From NCBI GenBank assembly GCA_019163175.1, contig JAFLKN010000035.1, forward strand, positions 1 through 64,000: a stretch of DNA of 64,000 bases, written 5' to 3'. The DNA is from Prolixibacteraceae bacterium (GTDB taxonomy: Bacteria > Bacteroidota > Bacteroidia > Bacteroidales > Prolixibacteraceae). The notes under the pieces are model-generated. The model was not told where the DNA came from. It saw only the letters and a program-made list of their open reading frames with translations, and did no database searches. This document shows positions 37,534 through 46,831 of this stretch, in pieces. Within the stretch, counting starts at the first letter, position 1, and each line of letters begins with the position of its first letter. The position numbers and the translations under genes are program-made.

Positions 37534-38964
37534 ATGATTAATGATTATCGTTTGGTTTGGGATCGTTGTCTGTCAATTATTAGAGACAACGTTCCAGGCA
37601 TTAGTTTTAAGACATGGTTCGAGCCGATAGTTCCGGTTAATCTGGATGATGAAGTTCTAACAATACAGGTTCCGAGTCCGTTTTTTTACGAATATCTCGA
37701 AGAACAGTATATTGATTTACTCCGTAAGACTTTAAGAAAAGAACTTGGGCAGGGAGCAAAGCTTGAGTATATAGTCGTTATGGGAAATAATCAGAGCAAT
37801 TCTCAGCCCTATACAGTAAAATATCCTACTAATAATAACAGTAAAATTCAAAATAAGCCAATGAGCATTCCTCTTAAAACAGAAGGAAAGCCATCGATTA
37901 AAAATCCATTTATTATTCCCGGAATTCAAAAAATTCAAATTGATCCTCAGTTAAGGCTTGACAATACTTTTGAAAACTTTGTTGAAGGTGAATGCAATCG
38001 CCTTGCGCGTAGTGCCGGATATGCTGTATCTCAAAATCCAGGAGGAACGGCGTTTAATCCTTTGATGATATATGGAAACTCAGGTTTAGGAAAGACCCAT
38101 CTGGCTCATGCCATTGGTATTGAAGTAAAAGAACGTCATCCGGACAAAGTTGTTTTATACGTAAACGCCAATAAATTCCAAACACAATTTACCGAAGCAA
38201 CCAGAAATAACAACAGAAATGACTTTCTGAATTTTTATCAGATGATTGATGTTTTGATTCTGGATGATGTTCAGGAATTCGCCGGAAAGGAAAAGACTCA
38301 AGAGACTTTTTTCCATATTTTCAATCATTTACATCAAAGCGGCAAGCAACTGATTTTGACTTCTGATAAACCTCCTATTGAACTCAAAGGCCTTGAGCAG
38401 AGATTATTATCCAGATTTAAATGGGGTTTGACAGCCGATTTACAGCAACCAAGCTTCGAAACCAGAATGGACATTCTGAGACGAAAGATTTACAAGGATG
38501 GTATTGACATTTCGGAAGAAGTACTTGAATACATTGCTTCGCACATCACCAATAACATCAGAGAACTCGAAGGTGCGTTAGTATCGCTTTTAGCTCAATC
38601 AACGCTGAACAGAAAGGAAATAACCATTGAGCTGGCCAGCGAAATGATTAATAAGCTGGTTAAAAACTCAAAACGCGAATTATCTATCGATTATATATCT
38701 AAAGTTGTTTGTGACTATTTTAATATGCCTGTCGATTCGCTTCAGGCTAAAACCAGAAAACGTGAAGTTGTTCAGGCAAGGCAACTGGCCATGTATTTCT
38801 CGAAAAACATGACAAAATCTTCTCTGGCTTCAATTGGCTCGCAAATTGGCAACAAAGATCATGCAACTGTACTTCATGCTTGTAAAACGGTCACTAATCT
38901 GAAAGAAACAGACAAGGCTTTTAAACTTTGTGTTGACGAGATTGAAAAGAAATTGAAATTATAA
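37534..38964 (+). CDS. dnaA: Chromosomal replication initiator protein DnaA
   Basis: Binds origin DnaA boxes and melts DNA to start replication. The protein is ~476 residues. Domain I begins DYRLVWDRCLSIIRDNVPGISFKTWFEPI. The AAA+ core has Walker A GNSGLGKTHLAHAIG and Walker B VLILDDVQEF, followed by LSRFKWGL. Domain IV (~385-470) has the DnaA signature GSQIGNKDHATVLHACKTV. An in-frame TTG at 37504 exists, but the ATG at 37534 starts at the conserved N-terminus. A strong terminator follows the gene. Confidence 0.97.
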   Translation: MINDYRLVWDRCLSIIRDNVPGISFKTWFEPIVPVNLDDEVLTIQVPSPFFYEYLEEQYIDLLRKTLRKELGQGAKLEYIVVMGNNQSNSQPYTVKYPTNNNSKIQNKPMSIPLKTEGKPSIKNPFIIPGIQKIQIDPQLRLDNTFENFVEGECNRLARSAGYAVSQNPGGTAFNPLMIYGNSGLGKTHLAHAIGIEVKERHPDKVVLYVNANKFQTQFTEATRNNNRNDFLNFYQMIDVLILDDVQEFAGKEKTQETFFHIFNHLHQSGKQLILTSDKPPIELKGLEQRLLSRFKWGLTADLQQPSFETRMDILRRKIYKDGIDISEEVLEYIASHITNNIRELEGALVSLLAQSTLNRKEITIELASEMINKLVKNSKRELSIDYISKVVCDYFNMPVDSLQAKTRKREVVQARQLAMYFSKNMTKSSLASIGSQIGNKDHATVLHACKTVTNLKETDKAFKLCVDEIEKKLKL

Positions 38965-38965
38965 C

Positions 38966-39000
38966 ATAAAAAAGCAGATCAGTTTGATCTGCTTTTTTTA
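38966..39000 (+). terminator. Intrinsic terminator after dnaA
   Basis: A stem of ~15 bases (AAAAAAGCAGATCA / TGATCTGCTTTTTT) with a tri-base loop, ending in a T run just after the dnaA stop codon. Confidence 0.88.
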
Positions 39001-39020
39001 TGCTGAAAAAGTTTGATTAA

Positions 39021-39884
39021 ATGATTTATCTTGTATTGAGCATTCTTTCATCATCAGTAATTTTTATTACCTTTAAAATTACTGAACAGTTCAAAGCCAA
39101 TTTAATTAAACTAATATCCATCAATTATTTAGCTGCATTTATCTTAGGATTTAGTTTCAACCGCTACCCTATCTCCCTTGAGCACATACTAACTTCAGAA
39201 TGGTTACCTTTTGCTTTGCTCGTTGGACTTTCATTTATCCTTATGTTTTTCATGATTGGTTATTCTATCCGGATTTCAGGAGTGGCCGTTACAACTATTG
39301 CAGGTAAAATGTCTATGGTAATTCCAATCCTGTTTTCAATCCTTTATTTTTCAGAAAAAACTCCTTCAGTAAAAGTTGCAGGTCTAATTTTGGCTACTGT
39401 TTCTGTTTTTCTAACAGTTTACAGACCAACTGATAAAAAGATAAACCTATGGCCCGTAATTTTGCCACTAGTAATTTTTTTAGGATCAGGAATTACCGAT
39501 TCGATTGTAAAATATGCACAAACCTTTTTTGTTCCAAATGAACTAAGTTTATTATTCTCAACTGTTGTTTTCCTTACAGCACTAGTTTTAGGACTAACCT
39601 TCATTCTATTCAGATTAAAAACAATTTCAAAAAGCATTACAACTGCCGAAGTGATTGGTGGAACAATTCTTGGTGTAGCGAATTTTGGATCACTGTATTT
39701 CTTTGTTATGGCCTTAAACAACAGTAAATTCGATAGCTCAATATTATTTGGATTGAATAATATTTGTATTGTATTATTTTCAGTTTTAATTGGCGCTTTG
39801 GTATTTAAAGAAAAGCTTTCAAAGCTTAATTTTGCTGGTGTAATCATGGCGTTCGCAGCCATTCTGATTTTAATGAACTACTAA
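39021..39884 (+). CDS. EamA/DMT-family transporter
   Basis: A 287-residue protein with about ten transmembrane helices arranged as two EamA-like halves (first half ends near AGLILATVSVFLTVYRP; second half near FAGVIMAFAAILILMN). This superfamily exports or imports small metabolites; the substrate cannot be told from sequence. Its stop overlaps the yigZ start by one base (TAATG), suggesting co-translation. Confidence 0.85.
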   Translation: MIYLVLSILSSSVIFITFKITEQFKANLIKLISINYLAAFILGFSFNRYPISLEHILTSEWLPFALLVGLSFILMFFMIGYSIRISGVAVTTIAGKMSMVIPILFSILYFSEKTPSVKVAGLILATVSVFLTVYRPTDKKINLWPVILPLVIFLGSGITDSIVKYAQTFFVPNELSLLFSTVVFLTALVLGLTFILFRLKTISKSITTAEVIGGTILGVANFGSLYFFVMALNNSKFDSSILFGLNNICIVLFSVLIGALVFKEKLSKLNFAGVIMAFAAILILMNY

Positions 39885-40483
39885 TGGAGGATACCTTTAA
39901 AACCATATCGAAACCGGTGCAGGGACTTTTTAAAGATAAAGGCAGTAAATTCATTTCCTACGCTTATCCAATAGAATCCGAGGATGAAGTCAGGAATATT
40001 GTTCAAATCCTGAAGAAGGAACACCATTCGGCACGGCATCATTGTTATGCCTGGCGTTTAGGGTACGAAAAGTTGTTATTCAGAGCTAATGATGACGGAG
40101 AACCCTCCTCAACTGCTGGGAAACCCATTTTAGGGCAAATCCAAAGCTACGATCTTACCAATATATTGATTGTCGTTGTTCGTTATTTTGGAGGCACATT
40201 GCTTGGGGTAAGCGGCCTAATTAATGCATATCGAAATGCTGCACAAGATGTACTGAATCAGGCTGAAATTGTTGAGAAATTGGTTGAAAAACAACTTTAT
40301 ATTGAATTTGATTACGGAGTTATGAATGAGGTTATGAAAATTTTCAAAGACGAAAAATTGCCTCAAAACGAATCTCAGTTTGATTTAAAATGCCAGATTA
40401 AAACTCAAATCAGGTTAGGTGAATTGAACCGTATTGAAGAAGCCTTTATAAAAGTTGAAGGCTTAACAATTAAATACATCTGA
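39884..40483 (+). CDS. YigZ/IMPACT-family protein
   Basis: A 199-residue protein of the UPF0029/IMPACT family. The N-terminal domain has the signature KDKGSKFISYAYPI, KKEHHSARHHCYAWRLG, NDDGEPSSTAGKPILGQI and VRYFGGTLLGVSGL. The C-terminal domain is the small ferredoxin-like DUF1949 module. Bacterial YigZ function is unresolved (proposed nucleic-acid or translation related). It overlaps the EamA gene by one base. Confidence 0.9.
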   Translation: MEDTFKTISKPVQGLFKDKGSKFISYAYPIESEDEVRNIVQILKKEHHSARHHCYAWRLGYEKLLFRANDDGEPSSTAGKPILGQIQSYDLTNILIVVVRYFGGTLLGVSGLINAYRNAAQDVLNQAEIVEKLVEKQLYIEFDYGVMNEVMKIFKDEKLPQNESQFDLKCQIKTQIRLGELNRIEEAFIKVEGLTIKYI

Positions 40484-40577
40484 GAACTAAATTGCCTTGT
40501 ATTTTAGGGCAAGCAAGGTGTTAATAACGTTTTCATAACTAATAAACCGTATCTTAGTATAGCTGATAAAAACGCTT

Positions 40578-40585
40578 TAATTTTG
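40578..40585 (+). promoter_or_regulatory. Candidate -7 box for the pyrBI transcript
   Basis: TAATTTTG matches TAnnTTTG exactly. It lies 226 bases upstream of pyrB and about eight bases before the leader reading frame at 40593. It lies in the gap after yigZ, so pyrB has its own promoter and a transcribed leader. Confidence 0.45.
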
Positions 40586-40592
40586 AGTTTTG

Positions 40593-40802
40593 ATGGAACA
40601 CTTGATCAAACTATATTCCCAAATTTTAGGTGAAACAATTCACTTGAAAAGTATTTTCCTCAACTCCTTAAGTTTCCATCATTTAAGCCATTCGGCTCAA
40701 CAAAGCTTTACTCCGGAATATCCGGTCGAATATGAAAGCCAACAGGATAAAAGTTTCTGTTGGCTTTTTTTTGCTACACAACCAACAAAAAATAATACAT
40801 AA
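40593..40802 (+). CDS. Possible pyrB leader peptide spanning the attenuator
   Basis: A 69-codon reading frame (starts [12 protein letters not shown], ends TQPTKNNT) that begins right after the -7 box, reads straight through the terminator at 40735-40772 and stops one base before the pyrB start codon. No homology is recognised. In E. coli pyrBI a 44-codon leader with the same relation to its terminator couples translation to attenuation in response to UTP. Coding status is uncertain: its start would be nearly leaderless and the frame could be fortuitous. Confidence 0.35.
   Translation: MEHLIKLYSQILGETIHLKSIFLNSLSFHHLSHSAQQSFTPEYPVEYESQQDKSFCWLFFATQPTKNNT
40735..40772 (+). terminator. Candidate attenuator terminator upstream of pyrB
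   Basis: An 11-base perfect stem (AAAGCCAACAG / CTGTTGGCTTT) with an 11-base loop and eight T residues, 31 bases before the pyrB ATG. It lies more than 250 bases past yigZ and downstream of a -7 box, so it sits inside the pyrB leader rather than ending yigZ. Confidence 0.75.
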
Positions 40803-40803
40803 A

Positions 40804-41715
40804 ATGAAGAAGAGAGATTTAATTTCGATTACTGATTATTCAAAAGAAGACTACTTGCGAATTTTGGAACTTGCAGCCGATTTTGAGAAAAATCCAAACC
40901 AGAGGCTACTTGAAGGAAAAGTAGTCGCTTCTTTGTTTTTTGAACCATCAACCCGCACGCGATTAAGTTTCGAAACGGCAATTAACCGATTGGGCGGACG
41001 AATTATCGGTTTCTCCGATGCTGGTTCGTCAAGTGTTTCGAAGGGTGAAACTTTACACGACACAACTAAAATGGTTAGCAATTACGTCGATTTAATCGTT
41101 ATGCGCCATCCACTTGAAGGTAGTGCACGCTATGCTGCCGAAGTAGCTGATGTTCCGGTTATCAATGCCGGCGACGGTGCCAATCAGCATCCGACGCAAA
41201 CCTTACTCGACATGTATTCCATCCTGAAAACGCAGGGAACGCTCGATAATATTAACATTTTCATGGTTGGTGACTTAAAATACGGACGCACCGTTCATTC
41301 TCTGCTTATGGCAATGACCGAATTTGAAAACCCGATTTTCAACTTCATTGCTCCTGAAGAGTTGGCTATGCCTGAAGAATACAAATTATTTTTAAAAGAA
41401 AAAGGTATTCGTTATTTCGAACATACTGAAATCAATGACAACATTAATCACGCTGATATTATCTACATGACACGTGTTCAGAAAGAGCGTTTTATGGATC
41501 CAATTGAATACGAAAAAGTGAAGAATGTTTACATTTTGCGCAACCATATGCTACAAAATACCAAACCTAACATGCGTATTCTCCACCCGCTTCCTCGTAT
41601 CAACGAAATTCATCCTGATGTTGACAGCAACGAAAAAGCCTATTATTTTGAGCAGGCCCGCAACGGTGTTTACACGCGTCAGGCCATTATTTCTCACATC
41701 CTCAACCTTAAATAA
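40804..41715 (+). CDS. pyrB: Aspartate carbamoyltransferase catalytic subunit
   Basis: Joins carbamoyl phosphate and aspartate, the committed step of pyrimidine synthesis. The ~303-residue protein has the carbamoyl-phosphate motif [14 protein letters not shown] (~residues 50-63), [25 protein letters not shown] and the aspartate-loop region [14 protein letters not shown]. An upstream in-frame extension from 40732 runs through the attenuator hairpin and is rejected; the ATG at 40804 matches family N-termini. pyrI follows eight bases after the stop codon. Confidence 0.97.
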   Translation: MKKRDLISITDYSKEDYLRILELAADFEKNPNQRLLEGKVVASLFFEPSTRTRLSFETAINRLGGRIIGFSDAGSSSVSKGETLHDTTKMVSNYVDLIVMRHPLEGSARYAAEVADVPVINAGDGANQHPTQTLLDMYSILKTQGTLDNINIFMVGDLKYGRTVHSLLMAMTEFENPIFNFIAPEELAMPEEYKLFLKEKGIRYFEHTEINDNINHADIIYMTRVQKERFMDPIEYEKVKNVYILRNHMLQNTKPNMRILHPLPRINEIHPDVDSNEKAYYFEQARNGVYTRQAIISHILNLK

Positions 41716-41723
41716 ATATCATC

Positions 41724-42194
41724 ATGAGCGATCAATTAAAAAAGAAGCTTAAACTGAAAGTCAGTGCAATCAATAATGGCACTGTTATCGATCATATTCC
41801 TTCTGAAAATCTGTTTAAGGTAATTTCTATTCTGGGATTACAGAACATGAAAAACCAAATTACTTTTGGGGCAAATTTTGAAAGCGAAAAGCTGGGGAGC
41901 AAAGCAATTATTAAACTTTCAGATGTTTTTTTTGAAGACGATGAGATCAACAAAATTTCATTGATTGCCCGTAATGCCAAGCTAAACATTATTCGTGATT
42001 ACGAAGTAGTTGAAAAACGTGTGGTTGAAGTGCCCGACAAGGTAATTGGAATTGTAAAATGCTTTAATCCGAAGTGCATAACTAACAACGAAGAAATTAC
42101 GACACAATTTACAGTTATTTCGAAAAACCCACTCGACTTGAAATGTAAGTACTGCGAAAAGATCACGCACGAACACCAAATGGTTATTAAATAA
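41724..42194 (+). CDS. pyrI: Aspartate carbamoyltransferase regulatory subunit
   Basis: Forms the dodecamer with PyrB and binds CTP/ATP for allosteric control. The 156-residue protein has an N-terminal nucleotide-binding domain ([26 protein letters not shown]) and a C-terminal zinc domain with four cysteines (CFNPKCI then LKCKYCEKI). Length and order match E. coli PyrI (153). Its presence means the ATCase here is of the allosteric class. Confidence 0.96.
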   Translation: MSDQLKKKLKLKVSAINNGTVIDHIPSENLFKVISILGLQNMKNQITFGANFESEKLGSKAIIKLSDVFFEDDEINKISLIARNAKLNIIRDYEVVEKRVVEVPDKVIGIVKCFNPKCITNNEEITTQFTVISKNPLDLKCKYCEKITHEHQMVIK

Positions 42195-42211
42195 TATCAT
42201 AAAAGTATCAA

Positions 42212-42667
42212 ATGACACAACCAGATTTCACTGCAACCTTCCAAAAAGTATCGGATTTGGTTGCCTTCAACCCTGAAGATTTACTATTCAGGATTTGCGA
42301 ACTTCTAAAACAGGAAGTTTACCATTACGATTGGGTGGGATTTTACATTCTTGATCCTGTAAAAAATGAATTGGTGTTAGGTCCATATGTTGGGAAGCCA
42401 ACTCAACATACGCATATTGCTGTTGGAAAAGGTATTTGTGGTCAGGTTGCCGAAAACGGGCAAACAATGGTTGTTCAGGATGTGACTCAGGTTGAAAACT
42501 ATATTTCTTGTGGTCTTGATGTTCAATCAGAAATCGTAGTTCCTGTGATGAAAAATGACCGTTTTGTTGCCGAATTGGATATTGACAGCCACTCTCCAGC
42601 ACCATTTACTTCTGCTGACACCGATTTCCTAAGCAAAATATGCAATCTTTTGGTATATCGCTTTTAG
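42212..42667 (+). CDS. GAF-domain protein, free methionine-(R)-sulfoxide reductase-like
   Basis: A 151-residue single GAF domain with the fRMsr pattern: YDWVGFYILDPVKNELVLGPYVGKPT, VGKGICGQVAENGQT, VENYISCGLDVQSEIVVPV and VAELDIDSHSPAPFT. Classical fRMsr uses three cysteines (84, 94, 118 in E. coli). Here the second (GICG) and third (YISC, 24 residues later) are present, but the first is replaced by His in the QHTH segment. Function as reductase with a two-Cys cycle is possible but unproven. It starts 17 bases after pyrI. Confidence 0.82.
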   Translation: MTQPDFTATFQKVSDLVAFNPEDLLFRICELLKQEVYHYDWVGFYILDPVKNELVLGPYVGKPTQHTHIAVGKGICGQVAENGQTMVVQDVTQVENYISCGLDVQSEIVVPVMKNDRFVAELDIDSHSPAPFTSADTDFLSKICNLLVYRF

Positions 42668-42777
42668 TCTTTATTTGTTTGATTTTAAAAACGATATAAA
42701 ACACTGAAGAAACTCCGGATATTATTTTTCTGAAATAAATACATAGTAATCCAATATTTTAAACGTTTTGGTTGTTT

Positions 42778-42825
42778 AGATAGTTTAATTTGTAGTAAAT
42801 TGTATTACTGCAAATTAAACTATCT
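42778..42825. repeat. Long perfect inverted repeat upstream of the DedA gene
   Basis: 15-base perfect arms (AGATAGTTTAATTTG / CAAATTAAACTATCT) enclose a second five-base stem (AGTAA / TTACT) around the loop ATTGTA, giving an almost continuous 21-pair hairpin. No T run follows, so it is not an ordinary terminator. It lies between the GAF gene and dedA, 33 bases before the latter. Confidence 0.65.
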
Positions 42826-42857
42826 GTTATTTGCTCGAATTGTTTATTCCGGAAACC

Positions 42858-43517
42858 ATGATGAACGAAATATACGAAATACTTTTTCATACCAACGAGG
42901 CTCTTTTTGCTATCGTTTCCGAAAATATTTGGGAAGCCTACTTTGTGCTTTTTCTTATTATATTTTTGGAAACAGGATTGATTGTATTCCCATTTCTTCC
43001 AGGTGACGGATTACTTTTTTCGGCTGGCGTAATTGCTGCATCATCAGAAATGAGTATCTTAATTTTGGTACCCATATTAATTCTGGCAGCCATACTGGGA
43101 AACCACTTTAACTATAGAATTGGAAAACAAATTGGAAATAAAATAGAAAGAAGCGAAAATAAACTGGTGCAAAAATATCTGGTAAAATCCATTATTCAAA
43201 CCCGGAAATTCTATCAGAAACATGGCAAAAAATCGATCATAATTGGCAGGTTTTTCCCGGTTATCCGCACTTATATTCCATTTTTTGCCGGAACTGTAAA
43301 GTTTGATTTTCAGATGTTTAAATCATATACATTTATTGGATCCATAATTTGGGTTCCATTTTTCACCTTGAGTGGTTATTTTCTGGGAGAACTGCCGTGG
43401 ATTAAAAATAATTTTGAAATCATCTTTCTTGGATTAATCATTGTAACATTAATCCCATTCTTTTATGCGGCTATTAAGACACTATTATTTAAAGATAAAA
43501 TAAAGGTGGATTCCTAA
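42858..43517 (+). CDS. DedA-family membrane protein
   Basis: A ~219-residue integral membrane protein with the DedA features: an N-terminal re-entrant helix ([34 protein letters not shown]), the G..R..P..R..F.G motif region ([22 protein letters not shown]) and two C-terminal helices. DedA proteins act in membrane homeostasis as lipid carrier flippases (for example undecaprenyl phosphate). A TTG at 42831 is in frame, but ATG at 42858 or 42861 is more likely; 42858 is reported. Confidence 0.88.
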   Translation: MMNEIYEILFHTNEALFAIVSENIWEAYFVLFLIIFLETGLIVFPFLPGDGLLFSAGVIAASSEMSILILVPILILAAILGNHFNYRIGKQIGNKIERSENKLVQKYLVKSIIQTRKFYQKHGKKSIIIGRFFPVIRTYIPFFAGTVKFDFQMFKSYTFIGSIIWVPFFTLSGYFLGELPWIKNNFEIIFLGLIIVTLIPFFYAAIKTLLFKDKIKVDS

Positions 43518-43531
43518 TTGATATCGAAGTC

Positions 43532-43560
43532 TTGATTATCCGGCAAAAAAGCTATTTTTG
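43532..43560 (+). promoter_or_regulatory. Promoter for the amino-acid permease gene
   Basis: TTG at 43532-43534, 18 bases, then TATTTTTG at 43553-43560, perfect for both Bacteroidota elements. It is 20 bases before the ATG at 43580 and excludes the upstream in-frame start at 43532. Confidence 0.6.
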
Positions 43561-43579
43561 GTACTTCAAATCAAGATTT

Positions 43580-45097
43580 ATGTCAAAACTATTTGCTACA
43601 AAGCCATTATCGGTATTGCTCTCTGAATCAAGTTCGGATCATGGATTAAGAAGATCACTTAGTGCTTTAAACCTGACAACTCTAGGAATTGGTGCCGTAA
43701 TTGGTGCAGGTATTTTTGTATTAACTGGACAGGCTGCAGCTCAGTATGCTGGACCGGCCATTGTCATTTCATTTTTGATTTCAGGATTTGCATGCTTATT
43801 TGCAGGTTTGTGTTATGCCGAATTTGCTTCGATGATTCCTATTTCGGGTAGCGCATACACATACGCCTATGCTACAATGGGTGAATTTGTCGCCTGGATA
43901 ATTGGCTGGGACTTAATTTTGGAGTATTTATTTGCTGCCTCAACGGTTTCTGTTGGCTGGTCGGGTTATGTGGTAAGCTTTCTAAAAGATTTTGGAATTA
44001 TCATTCCGGCACAATTTACTGCAGCATTGGGGACAGTTCTTGTTGATATTCCGCAAATCGGATGGAAAGCAATTACTCCGGAATTAACCAAAAGCCTGGC
44101 TGATTCTGGAATTGCCATCGATAGTCTCCCACATCTTTCAGCTATTCTAAACTTACCTGCAATGTTTATTGTGGCAGCAACAACAATATTGTTACTCGTT
44201 GGCATACGCGAGTCGGCCAAATTCAATAATGTAATGGTTATTATTAAGGTTTTTGTAATTCTTCTGTTTATTGGCATCGGATTTATGTTTGTAAATAAAG
44301 CAAACTGGCAACCGTTCATTCCTGAAAATACCGGAGAATGGGGTCATTATGGCTGGAGTGGGATTTTCCGTGGCGCTGCAGTTATTTTCTTTGCCTACAT
44401 TGGGTTTGATGCAGTTTCTACGGCCGCACAAGAAGCTAAAAATCCCAAAAGAGATATGCCTATCGGTATTCTGGGATCACTAGGAATTTCGACAATATTG
44501 TATGTTTTGGTCGCAATTGTACTGACGGGTATTGTTAGTTATACCTTTTTGAATGTAGCTGATCCTATTGCCGTTGGTGTTGACGCGATGGGTCCAGGCC
44601 TTTTCTGGTTAAGACCAATTATTAAGATAGCTGCTATTGCCGGATTAAGTTCTGTTATATTAGTGATGCTTTTGGGGCAACCACGAATTTTCTTTTCGAT
44701 GTCAAAAGATGGTTTGCTACCGCCGATTTTTTCAAAGATTCACCCACGTTTTAAGACGCCATATGTAAGTACACTTATTACAGGTTTTGTGGCTTTAATA
44801 CTTGCCGGAGTATTACCAATTAATATACTTGGCGAACTTGTGTCTATCGGCACACTGCTTGCTTTTGCAATTGTTTGCATTGGGATTATAATTCTGAGGG
44901 TAAAGCGTCCGGATATCCCAAGATCTTTTAAAACACCTTTTGTTCCTCTTGTGCCAATTCTGGGCGCCGGTATTTGTATTTTACAGATGTTGTCGTTACC
45001 ATGGGAAACTTGGGCACGTTTAATTGTTTGGATGGCTTTAGGCTTCGTGATCTATTTCGTTTACGGAATCAGAAAAAGCAGACTAAGAGATAAGTAA
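43580..45097 (+). CDS. APC-family amino acid permease
   Basis: A ~505-residue transporter with about twelve to fourteen helices. The APC signature is near the N-terminus ([34 protein letters not shown]), followed by [27 protein letters not shown] and [28 protein letters not shown]. The layout is close to the CAT/YfnA-type cationic amino acid permeases of bacteria. Substrate specificity cannot be determined. The ATG at 43580 follows a well-matched promoter. Confidence 0.9.
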   Translation: MSKLFATKPLSVLLSESSSDHGLRRSLSALNLTTLGIGAVIGAGIFVLTGQAAAQYAGPAIVISFLISGFACLFAGLCYAEFASMIPISGSAYTYAYATMGEFVAWIIGWDLILEYLFAASTVSVGWSGYVVSFLKDFGIIIPAQFTAALGTVLVDIPQIGWKAITPELTKSLADSGIAIDSLPHLSAILNLPAMFIVAATTILLLVGIRESAKFNNVMVIIKVFVILLFIGIGFMFVNKANWQPFIPENTGEWGHYGWSGIFRGAAVIFFAYIGFDAVSTAAQEAKNPKRDMPIGILGSLGISTILYVLVAIVLTGIVSYTFLNVADPIAVGVDAMGPGLFWLRPIIKIAAIAGLSSVILVMLLGQPRIFFSMSKDGLLPPIFSKIHPRFKTPYVSTLITGFVALILAGVLPINILGELVSIGTLLAFAIVCIGIIILRVKRPDIPRSFKTPFVPLVPILGAGICILQMLSLPWETWARLIVWMALGFVIYFVYGIRKSRLRDK

Positions 45098-45112
45098 TTT
45101 TTTAAAACTATA

Positions 45113-46018
45113 ATGTCACATCATAACTCTTCAGTTAAATCAATACTTTTTGCCTTACTGGCAAATCTTGGAATAGCAATAACCAAAACTGTTGCCGCAG
45201 TTATAACAGGTTCAGGAGCTATGTTGGCCGAATCTATACATTCATTTGCAGATTGTGGCAATCAGGGTCTTCTGTTTTTAGGATTGAATGCGTCTAAAAA
45301 AGAGCCCACCCCAGATCATCCGCTCGGTTATGGGAAAGCCATATTTTTCTGGTCGTTTATTGTTGCCCTGATTTTATTTAGTATGGGTGGTCTATTTTCG
45401 ATTTACGAAGGAGTACATAAACTTAGTTCGCACGAAGGCTTAACCTCACCCTATATTGCAATCGTGGTTCTTTCAGTTAGCATGCTACTTGAAGGAGCAT
45501 CGCTTTGGGGATGCATCACCCAGATTAATAAAGTAAAGCATGGCGAAAGTCTTTGGAAATGGTTTCGGAATAGTCGTCAAAGCGAATTGGTTGTTGTTTT
45601 AGGCGAGGACATTGCTGCACTGCTGGGACTTGCATTTGCACTTATTTCAGTCATATTGTCAATGGTTACTGGAAATCCTGTATTTGATGCCATTGGAAGC
45701 ATTGGTATTGGTGTATTGCTGGTTATTATTTCCTTCTTTTTGGCTGCTAAAATTAAAGGTTTGTTAATCGGGCAAAGCGTTGATTTGGAAGTGCGCGAAG
45801 AAATTTCGAAGTTCCTTGAAGCTCAACCTGAAGTGAATAAATTGCTGAATTTAATTACCCTTCAGTTAGGAGCACAAATTATGGTTGCAGTAAAAGTTAA
45901 AATGGAAAAGGTTGACTCTGTAGATCAATTAATTCAGAATATTAACCGTTGCGAAGCTGCCCTTAAGAAACAAAATCAGGCCATTAAATGGATTTTCTTT
46001 GAGCCTGATGTGGAATAA
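45113..46018 (+). CDS. Cation diffusion facilitator family transporter
   Basis: A 301-residue CDF protein with about six helices. Metal-binding signatures are AMLAESIHSFADCGNQGLLFLG (~residues 35-56) and LGEDIAALLGLAFAL (~160-175), followed by a cytoplasmic C-terminal domain (VDLEVREEISKFLEAQPEV). CDF members export Zn2+, Mn2+, Fe2+ or Co2+. The first site's HSxxD suggests Zn/Mn-type handling, but the ion is not certain. The gene starts 15 bases after the permease stop codon. Confidence 0.88.
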   Translation: MSHHNSSVKSILFALLANLGIAITKTVAAVITGSGAMLAESIHSFADCGNQGLLFLGLNASKKEPTPDHPLGYGKAIFFWSFIVALILFSMGGLFSIYEGVHKLSSHEGLTSPYIAIVVLSVSMLLEGASLWGCITQINKVKHGESLWKWFRNSRQSELVVVLGEDIAALLGLAFALISVILSMVTGNPVFDAIGSIGIGVLLVIISFFLAAKIKGLLIGQSVDLEVREEISKFLEAQPEVNKLLNLITLQLGAQIMVAVKVKMEKVDSVDQLIQNINRCEAALKKQNQAIKWIFFEPDVE

Positions 46019-46756
46019 CTATTTACTCAATCGTTCTACATTTTCCCCAATTATTACCAAAGCTGGCATAGGTGGTTTTTGAGTTTCGAGTATTTGGGCA
46101 ATAGTGCCAAGTGTTGCCTCTAAAGCTGAAGAATCGGGCTGCGAGACTTTACTTAGAATTTGTATTTTAACTTCCGGAGAGATAGCCAGATCCATTAATC
46201 GCTGAGACAAATGCACCAGTTTATTGAGTCCCATAAAGAAAATGATTGGAGATCCCGAATTCAATACAGAAACAAAAGTTTGCAAATCGCAAAAATCACC
46301 TTCGCAATAATGTCCAGTACCAAATAATACCATACTGTTTTTTCCGCGTTCAGTCAGTGGAATACCATACAGCGAAGCGGCACCTAAAGCAGAAGTAACT
46401 CCAGGAATTGCTTCATAATTCAAGCCATTTTCAATACAAAACCTGATTTCTTCAGCACCGCGTCCAAAAATCATTGGATCGCCAGATTTCAAGCGAACAA
46501 CCTTTTGCCCTTTTGCTGCTAATTCAATGATCAATTGGTTAATCCACTCTTGTCTTCCGGTTTGATCCTGTCCATCCTGATAAATTTTCCCTACATAAAT
46601 TTTCTTTGCCTCCGGTCTGGCCAAGTTTAAAATTTCTTCACTCACCAGCGCATCATGCAAAATGCAATCTGCTTCTTGTATTCGTTTAAGCGCTTTAATA
46701 GTAAGCAATTCGGGATCGCCAGGACCAGCACCAACTATGGAAATAAGAGAAGACAT
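46019..46756 (-). CDS. cobA: Uroporphyrinogen-III C-methyltransferase
   Basis: SUMT converts uroporphyrinogen III to precorrin-2 using two SAM, the entry to siroheme. The 245-residue protein shows VGAGPGDPELLTIKALKRI at the N-terminus, YVGK, VVRLKSGDPMIFGRGAEEI and YEAIPGVTSALGAASLYGIPLT. As last gene of the sulfite-reductase operon it supplies siroheme for CysI. It lies 75 bases after the SDR gene with no terminator seen. Its stop abuts the convergent CDF gene. Confidence 0.95.
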   Translation of the reverse strand: MSSLISIVGAGPGDPELLTIKALKRIQEADCILHDALVSEEILNLARPEAKKIYVGKIYQDGQDQTGRQEWINQLIIELAAKGQKVVRLKSGDPMIFGRGAEEIRFCIENGLNYEAIPGVTSALGAASLYGIPLTERGKNSMVLFGTGHYCEGDFCDLQTFVSVLNSGSPIIFFMGLNKLVHLSQRLMDLAISPEVKIQILSKVSQPDSSALEATLGTIAQILETQKPPMPALVIIGENVERLSK

Positions 46757-46831
46757 AAAGAATTATGAATTGTAAATGATTAATTATGAATGAGAAGATC
46801 AGGAACCTATTAATAGTTTTGCTTTGAAGCT

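Noticed and set aside
39419-39862. 147-codon open frame antisense to the EamA gene
   Set aside because: Shadow of a strongly recognisable membrane transporter; its composition shows no protein-family pattern.
40732-40803. N-terminal extension of PyrB from 40732
   Set aside because: It runs through the attenuator hairpin and gives residues foreign to PyrB; the ATG at 40804 matches family starts.
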